From Cladobotryum mycophilum (lineage: Eukaryota; Ascomycota; Sordariomycetes; Hypocreales; Hypocreaceae): DNA of 64,000 bases. The first letter of the stretch is position 1. The number at the start of each line of letters is the position of its first letter. The notes beneath the pieces are model-generated. The model saw only the letters and a program-made list of their open reading frames with translations. It ran no database searches and had not been told where the DNA came from. A program made the position numbers and the translations under genes. Positions 22,586 to 36,500 of this stretch are shown here, piece after piece. The stretch spans positions 6,200,001 to 6,264,000 of the forward strand of contig CM071590.1 of the NCBI GenBank assembly GCA_036429605.1. Direction: 5' to 3'.

Positions 22586-23988
22586 TCAAAGTCGGTTGAA
22601 TCTGCACCGCCGACAAGCCATAGTGCGACACCCGGTGCACTCGTATATGTAATTTGGTAGAACATCGTGACACTGCTCGCACTCAAACCTGCCGCTGCGG
22701 GTTCCCCAGACATGCGCTGCGCAATTGTGATTTTGCTGCAGATTTGTTCTCATACGATCGACAAGCTGAGCGAACTGATTGGGATTGAATTGCCCACGAC
22801 GGGCATCTCGATTGACAACGTTTTCGGCTCGCTCAATAAGTCGATGCTCATGCCACTGAGGACAAGTGCAACGTTTCCATTTCACACCACAGACATAGCA
22901 AAACTCAGCGCCGCATCGACAAGCTGTGACATAAGGGTTAGCCGCCAGAGTACATATGATACAAGGTAACGGGAGATCAAAGGGGATAGAAACGTACTGA
23001 TGTGATTGCATCCGGTATCCAACTCCACCATTCTACGACAGGACTGGCACCTCTGCCATCCGTTCTCGCCTGCTACGCGGAGCAGCTCCTGGGTGGCCGG
23101 ATCGTCGGGACAGTCCTCGTTATGAGCCGCACCCTTGCAGGTAGTACAGGTACTGGCCCTGCACTTTACACATCTTGCTACACCCCCTCTAATAAACTGC
23201 GGTGGAACGAATGCAGAGCACCTTGGCTGGTGACAGTATGTCCTGTTTGGAGTGCCATACTCAATCTCCTTGGCGCGGAATTCTCCAACCAGTGTTGCAG
23301 AGAAGAAGGCCAAGTTGGCTTCCATCGGAATTGGTTGAGTGCAGCAACGAGGTGGGAACAGAGATTCATCGAGCATGGAGGCTCGAAAAAGCTCAAGTAT
23401 GCATCCGCGACAGTATTCGTGTGAGCAGGGACAGTTGATGATCTCGGTAGAGCGAAAATCATCACCACATGCAACGCAATTTCGTCGAGTGACTTTGATT
23501 GATGAAACTTTAACGGTGGATGGATGATGCTTTCGTGTAGAAGCCCAAGAGGAAGATTCTCCCACTCCAGAGATGGCGCTGCTGCTGTCGTCGTCCATGT
23601 ATAGGGACCTCAGCCTGTTGATCACTTCCTCCTCGGCGTCCACGCCTGCAGCAGTGCGGCTGGATCCTTGCAGACCAGTAGACGGCTGGCCCAAAGCCTG
23701 TCGTCGATCACGAGCAGCCTGTGCTTCAAGCTGGTTGTGCTCAACAATGGCTGCCTCGTCTTGCATGACGGCCCGAGCGATGCTTTGACACATGGCACGG
23801 TCAGACATGAAGCTGGAGACTGACCGAAGATCCGACCGATACATCTCCATCGCAAGCTCCAGATCACGCGGTGTTTCGCCCGCTCTATTTTTACCCTTTA
23901 ACAGGCTTTGTACATCCTGAAGCTGGAGTTTCAGGATGAGATCGAGGCTCGCTTGGTCGACATCGCCGTTAAACATGGCGTACGACAT
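22586..23988 (-). CDS. RBR (RING-IBR-RING) E3 ubiquitin ligase
   Basis: A ubiquitin ligase of about 440 residues from two exons separated by an 81-base intron (about 22,918-22,998), joined in frame in the middle of the RING2 signature. The order is an N-terminal helical region (residues 1-165, no domain recognised), RING1 (CVACGDDFRS...CPCSHEYCRGCI), an IBR zinc domain (YCHQPRCSAFV...CVKCRASTCTTCKG) and RING2 (CQSCRRMVELDTGCNHI joined to TCRCGAEFCYVCG, which contains the catalytic Cys position). A Cys-rich tail follows (CEQCHDVLPNYIYECTGC). It lies between the decarboxylase and the NRPS, on the same strand, inside the otherwise biosynthetic block. No destruxin role is known to me. It may be a passenger or an insertion. 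Confidence 0.85.
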
Positions 23989-24681
23989 TTTATTGTCTTC
24001 AACTGGTTAAACGATATCAGTTCAAAGCTAATTTTGTAAACAAGGCAAACATAACGAGTGTCACTCAGAGGGTGTTACAGTCTTAATGACTAAAGCGTCC
24101 ATCACTTATCAAAACTCAGTAAAAAACGTGACCTGCGGGAGGCCGACCGGTGCGGGGGAGGGGGTGAATGATTGCGTTTAGACAGTGAGGATCTAGATTT
24201 CCTCCATTTGCTGTGCTGGTAATGAACATAACACTTGGCCGCCTCCACACGAAAAATTGAGAAATGAGAATGAGGAAGGCGTTATTCCGAGTCGGAGAAA
24301 GCTTGTTATTTGTTTTCTTTCCCCTTCGGTTAGATTCTTGCTTTATCCATCAACGGTTGGGACTCTGACGATAGAGACTGGAATGCGCCGTTGGTGATTT
24401 TACATTGGCTGTTGAGATGAGATCAATAATCGGATGATATCGCGAACTCTACGGAGTACAAGAGCAAGTAGAGGAATAAAGAGGTAGGAAAGGGAGTCAC
24501 TAGGATATCTAACGAACCGAATAAACCACCTAATAACTAAAATTATACAAAAATAACTAAATGAAGGAAAACGAGACTATATGCAGGAAATAAGAATGAA
24601 AAAGATATATAATAAACAGAATCCAACTAAAGGACTCTAGCCAAATGTACCGCAATCATTTCCACAAATCCGTCGCCCAGA
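23989..24681. other. Intergenic, 3' flank of the NRPS
   Basis: About 700 bases, becoming AT-rich from about 24,430 to 24,650 with no gene. It probably contains the NRPS 3' untranslated region and the RBR promoter. Confidence 0.4.
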
Positions 24682-27600
24682 TTATAGCACCTTGTCAACA
24701 CCCAAGTCAACGCCATCCAAAAGAGACTGCAAAGACTTGTCCAAGTGATTTCCTAGCTCTCCAATAATATTGCAAAGATCATGGAGCATGGCGTGTGCGG
24801 CCTCTGCCGTTATGATGCGAGTGTTTGCAAACAACTTGATCTCCATGCGATTTCCCTTGGGGTAAGACGCCATGAACAGGGATGGAGGCACGAGGTCCGG
24901 ATTCTCAAAGAACTGGACTCGGGACGAGCCTTGAACAGAGTCAATCTCCGGGTGCTCATCAATGTTTTGGTGCTGAATCACGGCGTCAAAGGTAGATCCA
25001 GCTGGCCATTCGGTGCAGTGCTCAATGATGTCCTTGAAGCCCAGAGAATCCGCTTCCCGAAGAGACAGGAACTGCTCTTGGACGGAAAACAGCAGCTGGT
25101 TTGGCGTCTGGAAAGATGAGGGGGCGACTCGAACGGGAATAATGTTCAGACATGCGCCAACTACTTCATCCACTCCTTGGAAGGCGGAGTTACGCCCAGC
25201 AACCACATTTCCATAGACGACATCATTTTCGCCAGTCACACGCGACAGAAGAACAGCCCACGCTGCGCTGACAAGAGTCGCAGAGGTAATCTTGTCTGGA
25301 AGACGTGGCAAATCGATCTCTGCATTTTCATAAATGCGTCGAGGCTTGGAATCCTCGGGGCTGTTGTCTCGCGGACGAAGCTTGGGCTCGACAGGAGTTG
25401 GGGATGACCCCTTTAGCAGTTTCTTCCAATATTTGATGGAACTACCCTGTTGGAGCGAGCTGTAAGATAGGAACCTTGAAAAGTCTGGTCCAGATGGAAG
25501 TTCGACGTCGGTGTAGCCATTCATGAGGGACTGGAAGATTATGGGGAATGAGATGCCGTCGTACTGTGCATGTGATAGACGAAGGATCAGTCGAGTGCCC
25601 TGCGTCTTGTGTTGGAGAAGGACGAAGGCGGCTGGAAGCTCAGTTGACGACATTTCGTGCAAGTCCTTCGTGCAGAATGTGTTAGAAGCCTGGTCAAGGT
25701 CCTCATCTACTTCTTGAAGGTGTACAGGCAAAAGTTCTGGCTTGTTGTGGAGGATGACCTGCCAAAACTTGCCTTGGAGCTCCAGGAAGCGCGCGCGAAG
25801 GATAGGAAATTTCCCAAACGTCATGGCACAGCTTGCCTTGAACTTGGGAACATCTAGCTCCATACCAAGATCAAAGTAAAAGTAATTGGCGTGTTGGCTG
25901 ACCGTGATCCCATCAACAACAGCCTTCTCTTGGAAGCTAGTAAGGGGAAGAATGTCTGCAACCGCTGCACTTTGGATGTCAAGGTCAAGGGAGTCGATTT
26001 CCTCGAGGAGGATGGTCTTGGTAGCAGGGCCAACAAGCACAACCTGTTCAAGTTCCTTGTCATTCTGGCTAGGCTTCACACATCGTCCAGCCAATTGCTC
26101 AAGTGTGTCGTAGCGGAAGACATCAGCCACGACCAGCTTGAGGCCGAGTCTGCGCACTTCGGCTACGACCTTCATTGCCGTGATTGAGTTGCCTCCAAGG
26201 TGGAAGAAGCTGTCATCCAAGCCAATCACAGATGCGTCAATATTAAGCACCTGGGCCCAAATCCTCTGCATCTCTCGCTCCGTGTTGGTGTTTAGCTTTC
26301 GGGTCGTCCCTCGTGCTATAGCTCGTGTTTGGACTCTGGCAGCAAGCGCCTTGCGGTCAACCTTGCCGTTGTCATTGACTGGCATCTTTTCTAGAATGGT
26401 GATGACTTGAGGAACCATGTAAGGAGGAAGCTGAGATTGCAGCATCTGGTACAAGTTCTCTTGTATTCTCTGGTTTAGCTGCTGACGTAAAGGACGACTG
26501 GTAAGTGAGTGAGATGGTCGGCCATGGTGCTCTGTAGGGAACTTGAATAGGACCCTGCCGTTCTCGTTGCCTGCTGGCTGGTAGCGGTGGAAGATGGCAT
26601 CGAGCCCGCCACGCTGGGAGTATTGTCTGGCCCAGCTGATTTCAACTCGGAAACCCGTTGAATCGGCCAATTCTACCAAGTCGACGGGCGACATTGAAGC
26701 GCATTTCTGAGCGAGTTGACGAGCAGTGAAGATCCAGTCACGACGATCTACATCGTTGTCAAGAAGCTCTAGAGCGAACCTCTCAAAAATTGTCTTGCTG
26801 TAAGGAATGTTGTTGATGGCTACAAGCTCGGGGCTTGAGCTTTGCAAGAGCTGCAAGAGGGATGATTTGTCCATGCCTTGCTTCGTGTAGTCAATCCAAC
26901 TGTCATCGCTGACCTCATGAATCTGTCGCGGCTGTGAGTGTTGACTCTTGGATTTGATATGCAGAACAGCAGCATAACGATAGCTGCTCAGTTCGTTGGT
27001 CGCCTTCATCTTCTTGGACAGAATCTCAACATGTTCGATCTGAGGTAGTCGGCTCGGAAGAGTGGTGAAGAAGGCCGGGTCGACAAGTAATTCAAGTTCT
27101 GTTCGTTCCAATTCTGTCATCTTTTGACGAACCTCGCCCTTGCTGACTGCTGCGCCTCCGACATTGAATAGGACCTTGCTGGCCCGGAATTCTTTGTATA
27201 GTGCATGCGAACGAACATCACCAAAGAAGATGGTATCAACACTGCCGAGCTCTATAATATCCTCTACTACCTTGAACAGGTATTCCTGGCTTGGGAAGTA
27301 TTGAGCGACCGAGTTGATGATGACGAGGTTGGGGGCAACGGAGCTGGGAAGCTTGCCAACGTCTGCAGCTGTGCCTTTGTACATCTCGACCTTGTCTGAC
27401 AGTGTGGAAATTGACTTGGCCGTTTTCATGACGAATTCGACCGCTCGCGAAGACGGTTCGAAACCCGTGTAGTGCACTAACCCGTCAAGCAAGTTGAACA
27501 GAATCATACCCGTACCGGTACCTAGCTCAAGGACCCTACGAGGCTCACCACCGTTGAGAATGGTCTTGATCGTCTCGTCAAGCCACTCGTTCATCTCCCC

Positions 27601-30520
27601 CTTATCAATGTCACTTCCGTCATACATTGAAGCCCATCCGATAAAATCCCTTCCAACCTTTTCAGGCTGTACCTGATCAACTGCTTGGTAAGTTTCCGCA
27701 TCGAACAGTTCCTCCCATACTTCCACGTGCTCCGTTGCGTTGTTGTCTTGTCCTTGATTGCTGTCCAGGTTCTCGCCCACGGTAACGAAGCCTGCGATCT
27801 GAGGCGCTCGGCCCTCTTCGCGTTGCAGGACGGCAATTGCATCATTCACTGCGTTGTGAGTGCGCAACGCATGTTCAATTTCTCCCAGCTCAACACGATG
27901 ACCCCGAATCTTGATCTGGCCGTCAATGCGCCCGAAAAACTCAATCTCTCCATCAGTAGGTCTCCGTCTAACATAGTCTCCAGTTCTATACGCCTTCACC
28001 TGCTTCCCCTTGATAGTAACCGTGACAAAGCGATCAATATTCCGCTGAGGATCAGTGTATCCTCTCGCGAGACCGTCTCCTGTTACTACCAGCTCTCCAA
28101 CCACTCCGAGTGGCACAAGACGCTGTTGTGTATCCATGACGTAGGCGCCTGAATTACTGATGGCCTGACCAATGGGTACACCGTTCGTGCATTTCTCCTC
28201 ATCTGGAAGCGCATACACTGTGCTTATGACTGAATTCTCGGTCGGGCCGTATGCGTTGACCACGGCGTTGCCCTTCATGATGTTTCTCGAAGTCGATAGA
28301 TCCTCTGCATCAGCCTTATCGCCAGCTACGTAAAGCGCTTCTAATGGACTGATAGCTGCGGGAGCTTGTTCAAGCAATGTCTTTAGGATTGCCGGTGTGA
28401 AAATGGCTGACTGGATTTTTTCTTGGATGAAGACATCAGACAATGCTCTGGGGTCCAACAGCATCATGGTCTCAATGCAGATCAACGTTCCGCCATTCAA
28501 GAGAGCCCCGTACATCTCCCATGCAGAAACATCAAAAGCAATGTTTGTTAGGTGAGCCATGGTTACTGCTGCGGGAAGATGCTTCGCCATGTTACTCTCT
28601 CTCACTAGCCTAACGATACCACGATGATCAATCATCACACCCTTTGGTTTGCCTGTTGAGCCTGATGTGAACATGACGTAGGCAAGACTTGAAGGTGAAG
28701 GCGCATGGAGTTCTTGAAGGTCATGATTTTGCTTGGCATGTTCCTCCAAGACATCACTAATGCGGACAAATTCAACATCTTCCATTTGCACGGCCGGGGG
28801 CTCGGCTTCAGAACCGACCAAAATAACCTTGCGGCCGGGTAGAGATGACAGAATATTCTCCATTCTGGTTTGTGGAATCTTCAAATCAAACGGCAAGTAG
28901 GCCAAATTGGCCTTGAGAATGCCCATGAAAGCAAGAACTGACTGACAAGATCGCTTGGAAAAGACGCCCACAAGTGTTTCAGGGGCAAATGAGTATTTTG
29001 TCAACCATTTAGCAATAGCATCCGACTGTTGGTCAAGCTCGGCGTATGTGAGCTGCGAAGGAGAAGAGTCCTTCACAGCGGTCCTGTTGGGATAGAGGGT
29101 AACTTGCTCGCGGAAGAGATCGACAATACTAGATTCTCGAGGGTAATCGGTCTGATTGATGTCGACAAGGCCCATTTCGACTAGGGCAGAATGGTTTTCA
29201 TCCGTTAAAAGCGGCAATGACACAATGGGCATCTTAGGGTTGCCAAGAGCCTGCTCTAAGATTCTGTGGAAGACAGAGAGCATGTTCGTGATGGTTTCAG
29301 GGGTATACAGGTCAGTTGAGAACAAAACCTCTCCTTGCAGAGCCTTCTGCTCCTGGAAGAAGTGAACTTCCATGTCGAATCTTGTCGTTGGGGGAACAGC
29401 AATCGGCTCCGTGTCTAGACCCTCTAATGTGAAATCTCCCAAGTCCATTTGAGAGTGAACAGCAAAGACAAGCTGTGAAAGCGGATGACGGGACAGGTCT
29501 CTGTCCTTTTGCAATCTCGAAACAATGTTCTCAAATGGAACGTCCTGGTTGGCGAAGGAGTCCGTCGTTGTCTTGTGAACCTGTCGGACGAGTTCCTCAA
29601 ATGACTCCCCCTCGACCTGGATTCGAATGCTCTGCATATTGACGAAAAAACCAATCATGTCTTTGACTTCCCATCGGTCGCGATTGGCGTTGACAGTTCC
29701 GATGTTACCATCAGTCTGTCCAGTCAAGCGGAAATGTGTAGCCCTAAAGGCAGCGAGCAGTACGATAAAAGGCGTGAAGCTGTATGTCCTACAGAACTTC
29801 TGTAGTTGATCATAAATCGAGCCTTCAATCCTTAGACTTCGTACTGCTGCCTGGCCCGACAACGTTGCAGGTCTAGGTTTATCGCAAAGGAATTCCGCCG
29901 GCTGGCTAGTTTCCAACTGTTTAACCCAGTAACCAAGCTGTCGTTTATGCTCTTCAATCTGACCCGGCGATTTCTGCCAGACGGAAAAGTCACGATATTG
30001 GATGGGGAGGGGATCAACTTTTGACAAAGGATCCTGCTTTCGAATCGCCGCCCCGTAGAATGTAGCTAATTCCTTTCGAAGAATATCTACTGACCAACCG
30101 TCACTAATCGCATGATGCATTACAATGGACAAAACATGGCTCTGGTTATCGCCACCGACACGGTAGATTGCAACTCTCCAGCCTGGTTCAAGTAGTAGGT
30201 CGATGGGGGTAGTCTGGTCGGTGTGCAATGCTTGTGTGAGAGCCGCCTCATCCAAAACATCAATAACAGCAACGTCTCTCGGCTGGAAAGGCTGAACGAC
30301 TTGGACTTCAACGCTGTTAATCGACTCAAACGTCGTTCGCAGTGTCTCGTGGCGATTCTCGATTGCTTCCAGCGTAATCTTCAGTGCGTCAAGGTTAAGA
30401 GGTCCACGAAGTCGGATTGCGTTAGGCATCAGGTACCATGTTAGACCAGGATACAGCTGTTCCAAGAACCAGAGTCGTCCCTGGGCAAAGGATTGTTCAA
30501 CGGGCCCTTCAATCTGAGTC
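24682..30520 (-). other. NRPS module 6: C, A6 with N-methyltransferase, T6, terminal CT
   Basis: C5 (QSFAQGRLWFLEQLYPGLTW near 30,490, MHHAISDGWS) and A6 (FTSGSTGKPKGVM, Asp in AFDVSAW) closely resemble module 5. The methyltransferase spans about 27,740-26,560 (VLELGTGTGM). T6 is LGGNSITAMK near 26,190. The CT domain (about 25,950-24,682) starts DILPLTSFQEKAVVDG and has SHAQYDGIS, as in fungal release domains that cyclise the chain. N-methyl-alanine is expected by position. Confidence 0.82.
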
Positions 30521-33500
30521 TTTGGAATGCTAGACGAAGTCTCATCTGCCGTAGTAACCTGGCCTGCCACCTCTTGTAAACTGGAGCCGCGGAAGATATC
30601 CGCCACCGCAAGTCTAAGGCCAGCCTTGCGTGACTCACCCACAATCTTCATGGCCGCAAGCGAGTCACCACCAATCGTGAAGAAGCTATCATCTAGACCA
30701 ATAGTGGCTGGGCTGAGATTAAGGACCTTGGCCCAGATCTTCTGCATCATCCTCTCTGCCTCAGTCGTTGGCTGCCGCAGAGAGCCTCGTCCTGCCGTTC
30801 GCCTCTGCATATTCTCCGTAAGTGCACGACGATCCACCTTGCCGTTGTCATTGACTGGCATTTTGTCGAGGAATGTGAGCACCTTGGGGATCATGTACGA
30901 AGGCAGCTGAGACTTTAGCTTTTCCTGTAGTTGTTCACGAATCTTTTGCTTGACTTGCTGTTGCAAAGGTTGACTGCTGAGTGACGGACCAAGGCGACCT
31001 TCATGATCAGTCGGGAATTGGAACAGGACTCTACTATCGTCACCAGATTCATAGCGGTGGAAAATGGCGTCAAATCCACCACGCTGGGAGTATTGCCTCG
31101 CCCAACTGATTTCGACTCGATAGCCTGTTTGCTGAGCAAGTGCTTCCAGATCAATCGGAGCCAGAGAAGGACACTTGAGGGCCTTATCAGTAGTTTCAGC
31201 AAGCCAATTATTTTCGTCAGCGTTGCGATCACCCAGTGCGTCAATGATGTGCCTCTCGAGGATGGTCTTGTTGTAGGGGATGTTGCAGACAGCTATAGTG
31301 GCGGCTGACGTTTGCAACAGCTCCAAGAGAGATGTGCGATCAAGCTGTGTTGCTGCAAAGTCAATCCATTCTCCTTCACCAACCTTGCGGATCTGCTTCT
31401 TAGGGCCATCACGCTGAACGTGAACGACGGCGGCATAACGGTAGCAGCTGAGTTCATTTGTCGCACGCATCCTCTTGGGGATAATCTCCACATGATCGAT
31501 TAATCCAGGGAACTGGGTTGGTAAAGAAGTAAAGAAAGCCGGATCGACGAGAAATTCCATCTCACCCTGCTCCGTCTCGGACATGATGTATCGAATATCA
31601 TCCTTGCTGGCCTTGTCGCCCGATCTGAAGAGTGCCTTGGTAACCTGGAACTCTTTATACAAAGCGTATGAGCGCATATCACCAAAGTAGAGCGTCGTGA
31701 CGCTATCTAATTGGACTGCGTCTCGTATCACCTGTGACAGATATTCTAGGCTAGGGAAGTATTGTGCAACTGAGTTGGTAATGACAAGATTAGGCAACAT
31801 TGGTCCCAAATGAGCGATATCTGCCGCTGTGCCCTTGTGCATCTGAATCTTTTTGTCAAGCCCAGGAATTGATTTGGCAGATCGGTTGATGAGGCTCACG
31901 GCCTTTTGCGCTGGATCAAGACCAACGTAGCTGTTGAGTACTGGGATCAAGTTGAAGAGAATCATGCCACTTCCTGATCCAAGTTCCAGGACATTGAGTG
32001 ACTTGGATCCATTGATGATTGTCTTCATTGTGTCGTCAAGCCATTCGTTCATTTCTCCAGTGTCAATATTGCTTCCATCGTACATGGATGTCCATCCAAT
32101 AAAGTCTCGGCCGATCTTGTCGGATTGAACGTTGTCGAAGCTGGAATAGGTATCTTGATCAAACAATTCCTCCCATGAATTGACTTGCTTGGCAACATCA
32201 TCATCGCCTTGCTCGTCAAGACCTTCGGCTTGGTCTTTGTAATCAATCTTGCGGAGTGTGACAAAGCCAACCAGCTGAATATCATGACCTTCTTCTTGCT
32301 GCAGCACGGCAGCTGCATCATCAACATGTTTGTGATTGCGCATGACGTACTCAATCTCTCCCAGTTCGACTCGCTGGCCACGGACCTTGACTTGACCGTC
32401 AATTCGACCGAAATACTCAATCTGTCCGTCCGATGGTCGGTAGCGAACGTAGTCTCCCGTTCGATACGCTCTGATCTGAGTCTCGCCACCAAGTGTGATG
32501 TTAATGAACCGATCCACATTGCGCTGGGGGTCTGTATAACCTCTGGCTAATCCGTCTCCGGTCACCACAAGCTCACCAACAACACCAAGGGGTACCAGAC
32601 GCTGCTGCGAATCCATCACAAGGGCTCCTGAATTACTCAGCGGTCGACCGATCGGCGCACCGTTGAGACAGGAGTCACCAGGAGGTAGAGGATAAAATGT
32701 GCTGAAACTGGTGTTTTCGGTTGGACCGTACACATTGACAACTGTACTACCGGGTGACATGAGGGCTCGAGCCGCAAAGGCGTCTTGGATATCCAGGCGC
32801 TCTCCACCAATGTAAATTGTGTCCAAGACCCCAATAGCCGCAGGGCATTCGGCAATGTATTGCTTCAGTAGAGCTGGAGTAATGAACATGGCCTTGATCT
32901 GTTCTCTGGCGAAGATTTTGCCCATTGCGGCGTAGTCCAAGACGGTCATTGTGTCAATGCAGATCAATGTTCCACCATTCAAAAGAGCGACATAAATCTC
33001 CCACGTAGAGGCGTCAAATGCAATGTTGGAAATGTGAGCTATTGTCGCTGTGGTAAGATGCCGTGATATGTTGGTATCCTTGACCAGTCGCACGATACTG
33101 CGATGCTCAATCATCACTCCTTTTGGTCGGCCTGTTGAACCTGATGTAAACATTACATAGGCAAGGCTTGTTGGAGAAGGGATAGCAGCGGAATTTGCTC
33201 CTTGAGTTTCAGTCTCCTGATCTAGAATCTCTTGAATCGGAATAAACTCAATATCCCCTTTGACCGAAGGGGCTTCACGCCTGGTCCAAGAAGAACAAGT
33301 CCAGATCCTTCAATAGAGGCAAGAATGCCTTCCATTCGGCTCACCGGAATCTTGGAGTCGAACGGTAAATAGGCAAGGTTAGCCTTTAGAATACCGAGAT
33401 AGGCGACGATGACCTGGCACGAGCGATCAGAGTACACAGAGATCAGTGTCTCTGGCTCAAATGACCGCTGAGTTAGCCAGTGAGCGACAACATCAGACTT

Positions 33501-36500
33501 TTGATCGAGCTGGGCATAGGTTAATTCCGAAAGGTGATCTTTCACGGCTGTATTGTCGGGAAACGCAGCGACTTGTTGTCTAAAGACTTGAATAATGTTT
33601 AGGTCGCGGGGATAGTCTGTTCGTTCAATCTCAAGAAGACCCATCGCACTTAGCGCTGCGTTACTGTCATCTGTCAACAAAGGCAGTGAAGCAATGGAGG
33701 CTGATGGATCCCGAAGGACACCCCTAAGGAGTTCTTCCAAGACCGTCAAAAGATTGCTAATTGTTTCAGGTACGTAGAGATCTGTGGAGTAGAGAATCTC
33801 GCCTCGGAGGCCATCACGTTCCTGGAAGAAATGACATTCCAGATCGAATCGTGAGGTGATGGACTGGTCAATGTACTCCGTCTTCAATCCTTCGAGCGTA
33901 AACTGCCCAAGGTCGAGCTGCGAGTGAACAGCAAAGACCAGCTGTACCAGAGGGTGACGAGACAAGTCTCTGTCGTGTCGTAATTGTGAGACAATTCTCT
34001 CAAAGGGAACCTCTTGGTTAGAGAAAGAAGCGATTGTCACGTCTTGGACTTGCTTAACCAAGTCATTGAAGCTCAATGCTTCTTCTTCAATCTTGATTCG
34101 GAGACATTGCATGTTGACGAAGAAGCCAATTGTGTCCCTGACCTCCCATTGGTCACGGTTAGCATTAGGGCTGCCAATGGTTGCATCACCTTGACCAGTG
34201 AGACGGTAATGGGTAGCACGGAAAGCTGCTAGGAGCGCAATAAACGGCGTGACATTTCGTTCTTGGCAGAAGGACTGCAGAGATTGGTAGAGCTCGCCAG
34301 TAATATGGAATGTCTGAACATCTGCATCTCCCGACAGCGCGGCCGGACGTGGCTTATCGCAGATCATTTCAGCGGGCTGGCTTGTTTCCAATTGGGCAGT
34401 CCAGTATTCAAGCTGGCCCTCATGCTCGGTTGCCTGCATCTTTTCCCAGACAGAGAAGTCTCTGTACTGAACGGGCAATGGATCGACTTCTGAAAGAGGA
34501 TCCTCAACACCACGAATTGCGGCGGAATAGAACAAGGCCAACTCTTTACGGAGGATATCAACAGACCAACCATCCGAGACGATATGGTGGATGACGATTG
34601 ATAGAATATGCTCGTCTTCACCAAGTCGGTAAAGAACTGTTCTCCATCCCGGCTCATGCTCTAGGTCAAACGGAGTCGTTTCGTCCCTATGCAAGGCCTC
34701 TGCAAGAGTCTCCTTATCATCAGGCGACATCTCGATGATGCTCAGCTCTGTTTCCGTCCTTACAGGTAGAACTTCCTGCATACTGACGCCATTTTGAGTA
34801 AAAAAGACGGTTCGGAGGGTTTCATGTCGGCGCTCGAGAGCAAGGAGCGCCGCATTGAGGGCATCAAGTTGAAGGGGACCTTGTAATCTCATAACACAAG
34901 GCATGAGATACCAAGTGAGGCCAGGGTATAACTGTTCCAAGAACCATAAACGACCTTGTGCAAACGATTGCTCTACAGGGCCATTCAGTTTATTTTGCAT
35001 GATGGTCTGAATGGCAGCGTTGCCCTTCAAAGAGACTGCATGTTTGGCGACCTGATGGAGTCTAGGGTAGCGGAAGATGTCTGCCACTGCCAGTTGAAGA
35101 CCAAGCTTACGAGCCTCTCCTACAATTTTCATGGCAGTAATTGAATTGCCACCAAGTTTGAAGAAACTATCGTCGAGTCCAATCATTGAGATCGGTTCGA
35201 TATCAAGTACCTGGGCCCAGAGTTTCTGTAGCTGCTGCTCAGTCTCTGATACTGGTTGTCGCTTCGGCCCCTCACCAGCTGTCCGCATCTCGGCCAACTG
35301 CTGGGTAGAGAAGGACGAACCAATCTCGCGCAGTCGCTTTCGATTCATCTTGCCAGTAGTTCCAATGGGGAGTACTCTCATAACAAAGAAGATGGTTGGG
35401 ATCATATAACTAGGTAGATTCTTGGCCAATTTATCCTCGACATCCACGGGGATTGGGAGTATTTTGGCTGTAGACTCATCATCTGAGTCATCCCTCGTAG
35501 ATTCATTGTCAATCTCGAGGAAAGCCACCAACATTGGACTTGAATGATCACCGGTTGGAACGATAATCTCGGCTGCCACGCGTGTTGATTCAGGCATGCA
35601 CTCTTGGACTTGGTGCTCAACGTCTCCTAGCTCAACGCGTTGGCCACGGATTTTTACTTGCGCGTCCTTTCGACCGACAAAGACCAAACTTCCATCTTCA
35701 TTATAGCGTACCAAATCGCCGGTCTTATAGAGACGTCCGTTTCGACCTGCTTGGACAGTAGGGATACCCTGCAACAACCATGCTGGATCGTCGATGAAGA
35801 CAGCCGCAGTTTTGGTCGGATCGTTCATATATCCAGCGCCAACCAGAGGTCCCTCTAGAATGAGCTCACCAACGCTTCCTAGAGGCACCAAGGAGTCATG
35901 ATCCTCAGGGTCCACAACCCAAGTCGCAACGCCATACCCCTTTCCAATACCAACAGCTGCCTCGGGGGAAGCTGGGAAGGCATTGATCATGCTGATTGGA
36001 GTGCACTCACTTGGTCCGTAGACAGTCAAGATGCGTACTCCATCTGCATCCCACCAAGGCTGGATATCTTTGACATGGATAGCCTCTCCACCCATAATCA
36101 TTGCCTGCAAATGTGGGACCTGTGCTGGAGATAGAAGCTCTGCAACTGTTGGGGTAAGGAAGACAGTGTTAGATCTTAACGATTCCATGCTTTCTGCTAA
36201 GCTATTCTTCCGGTCTTGGTCACTTGGGACACACAAGCAGCCGCCCGCTGCAAGAACAGTAAAGGCATTGAAGTGTGCTCCGTCGAAGCTGTAAGTCGAA
36301 AAATCATAGACTCGCGATTCAGGTGTGTATCTGAAGCCTTTAGCCAGATGCTTTACAGCCGAAGCAGAACTTCGGTGCTTGATAATGGCACCCTTCGGCT
36401 TTCCGGTTGTTCCTGAAGTAAAGACTACATAGTTGACCGAGTCAAGACCAGGGCTTGGAGGAAGGCTTTCCACCGCCTCAGCACCCAGCTTTGCGAAAAA

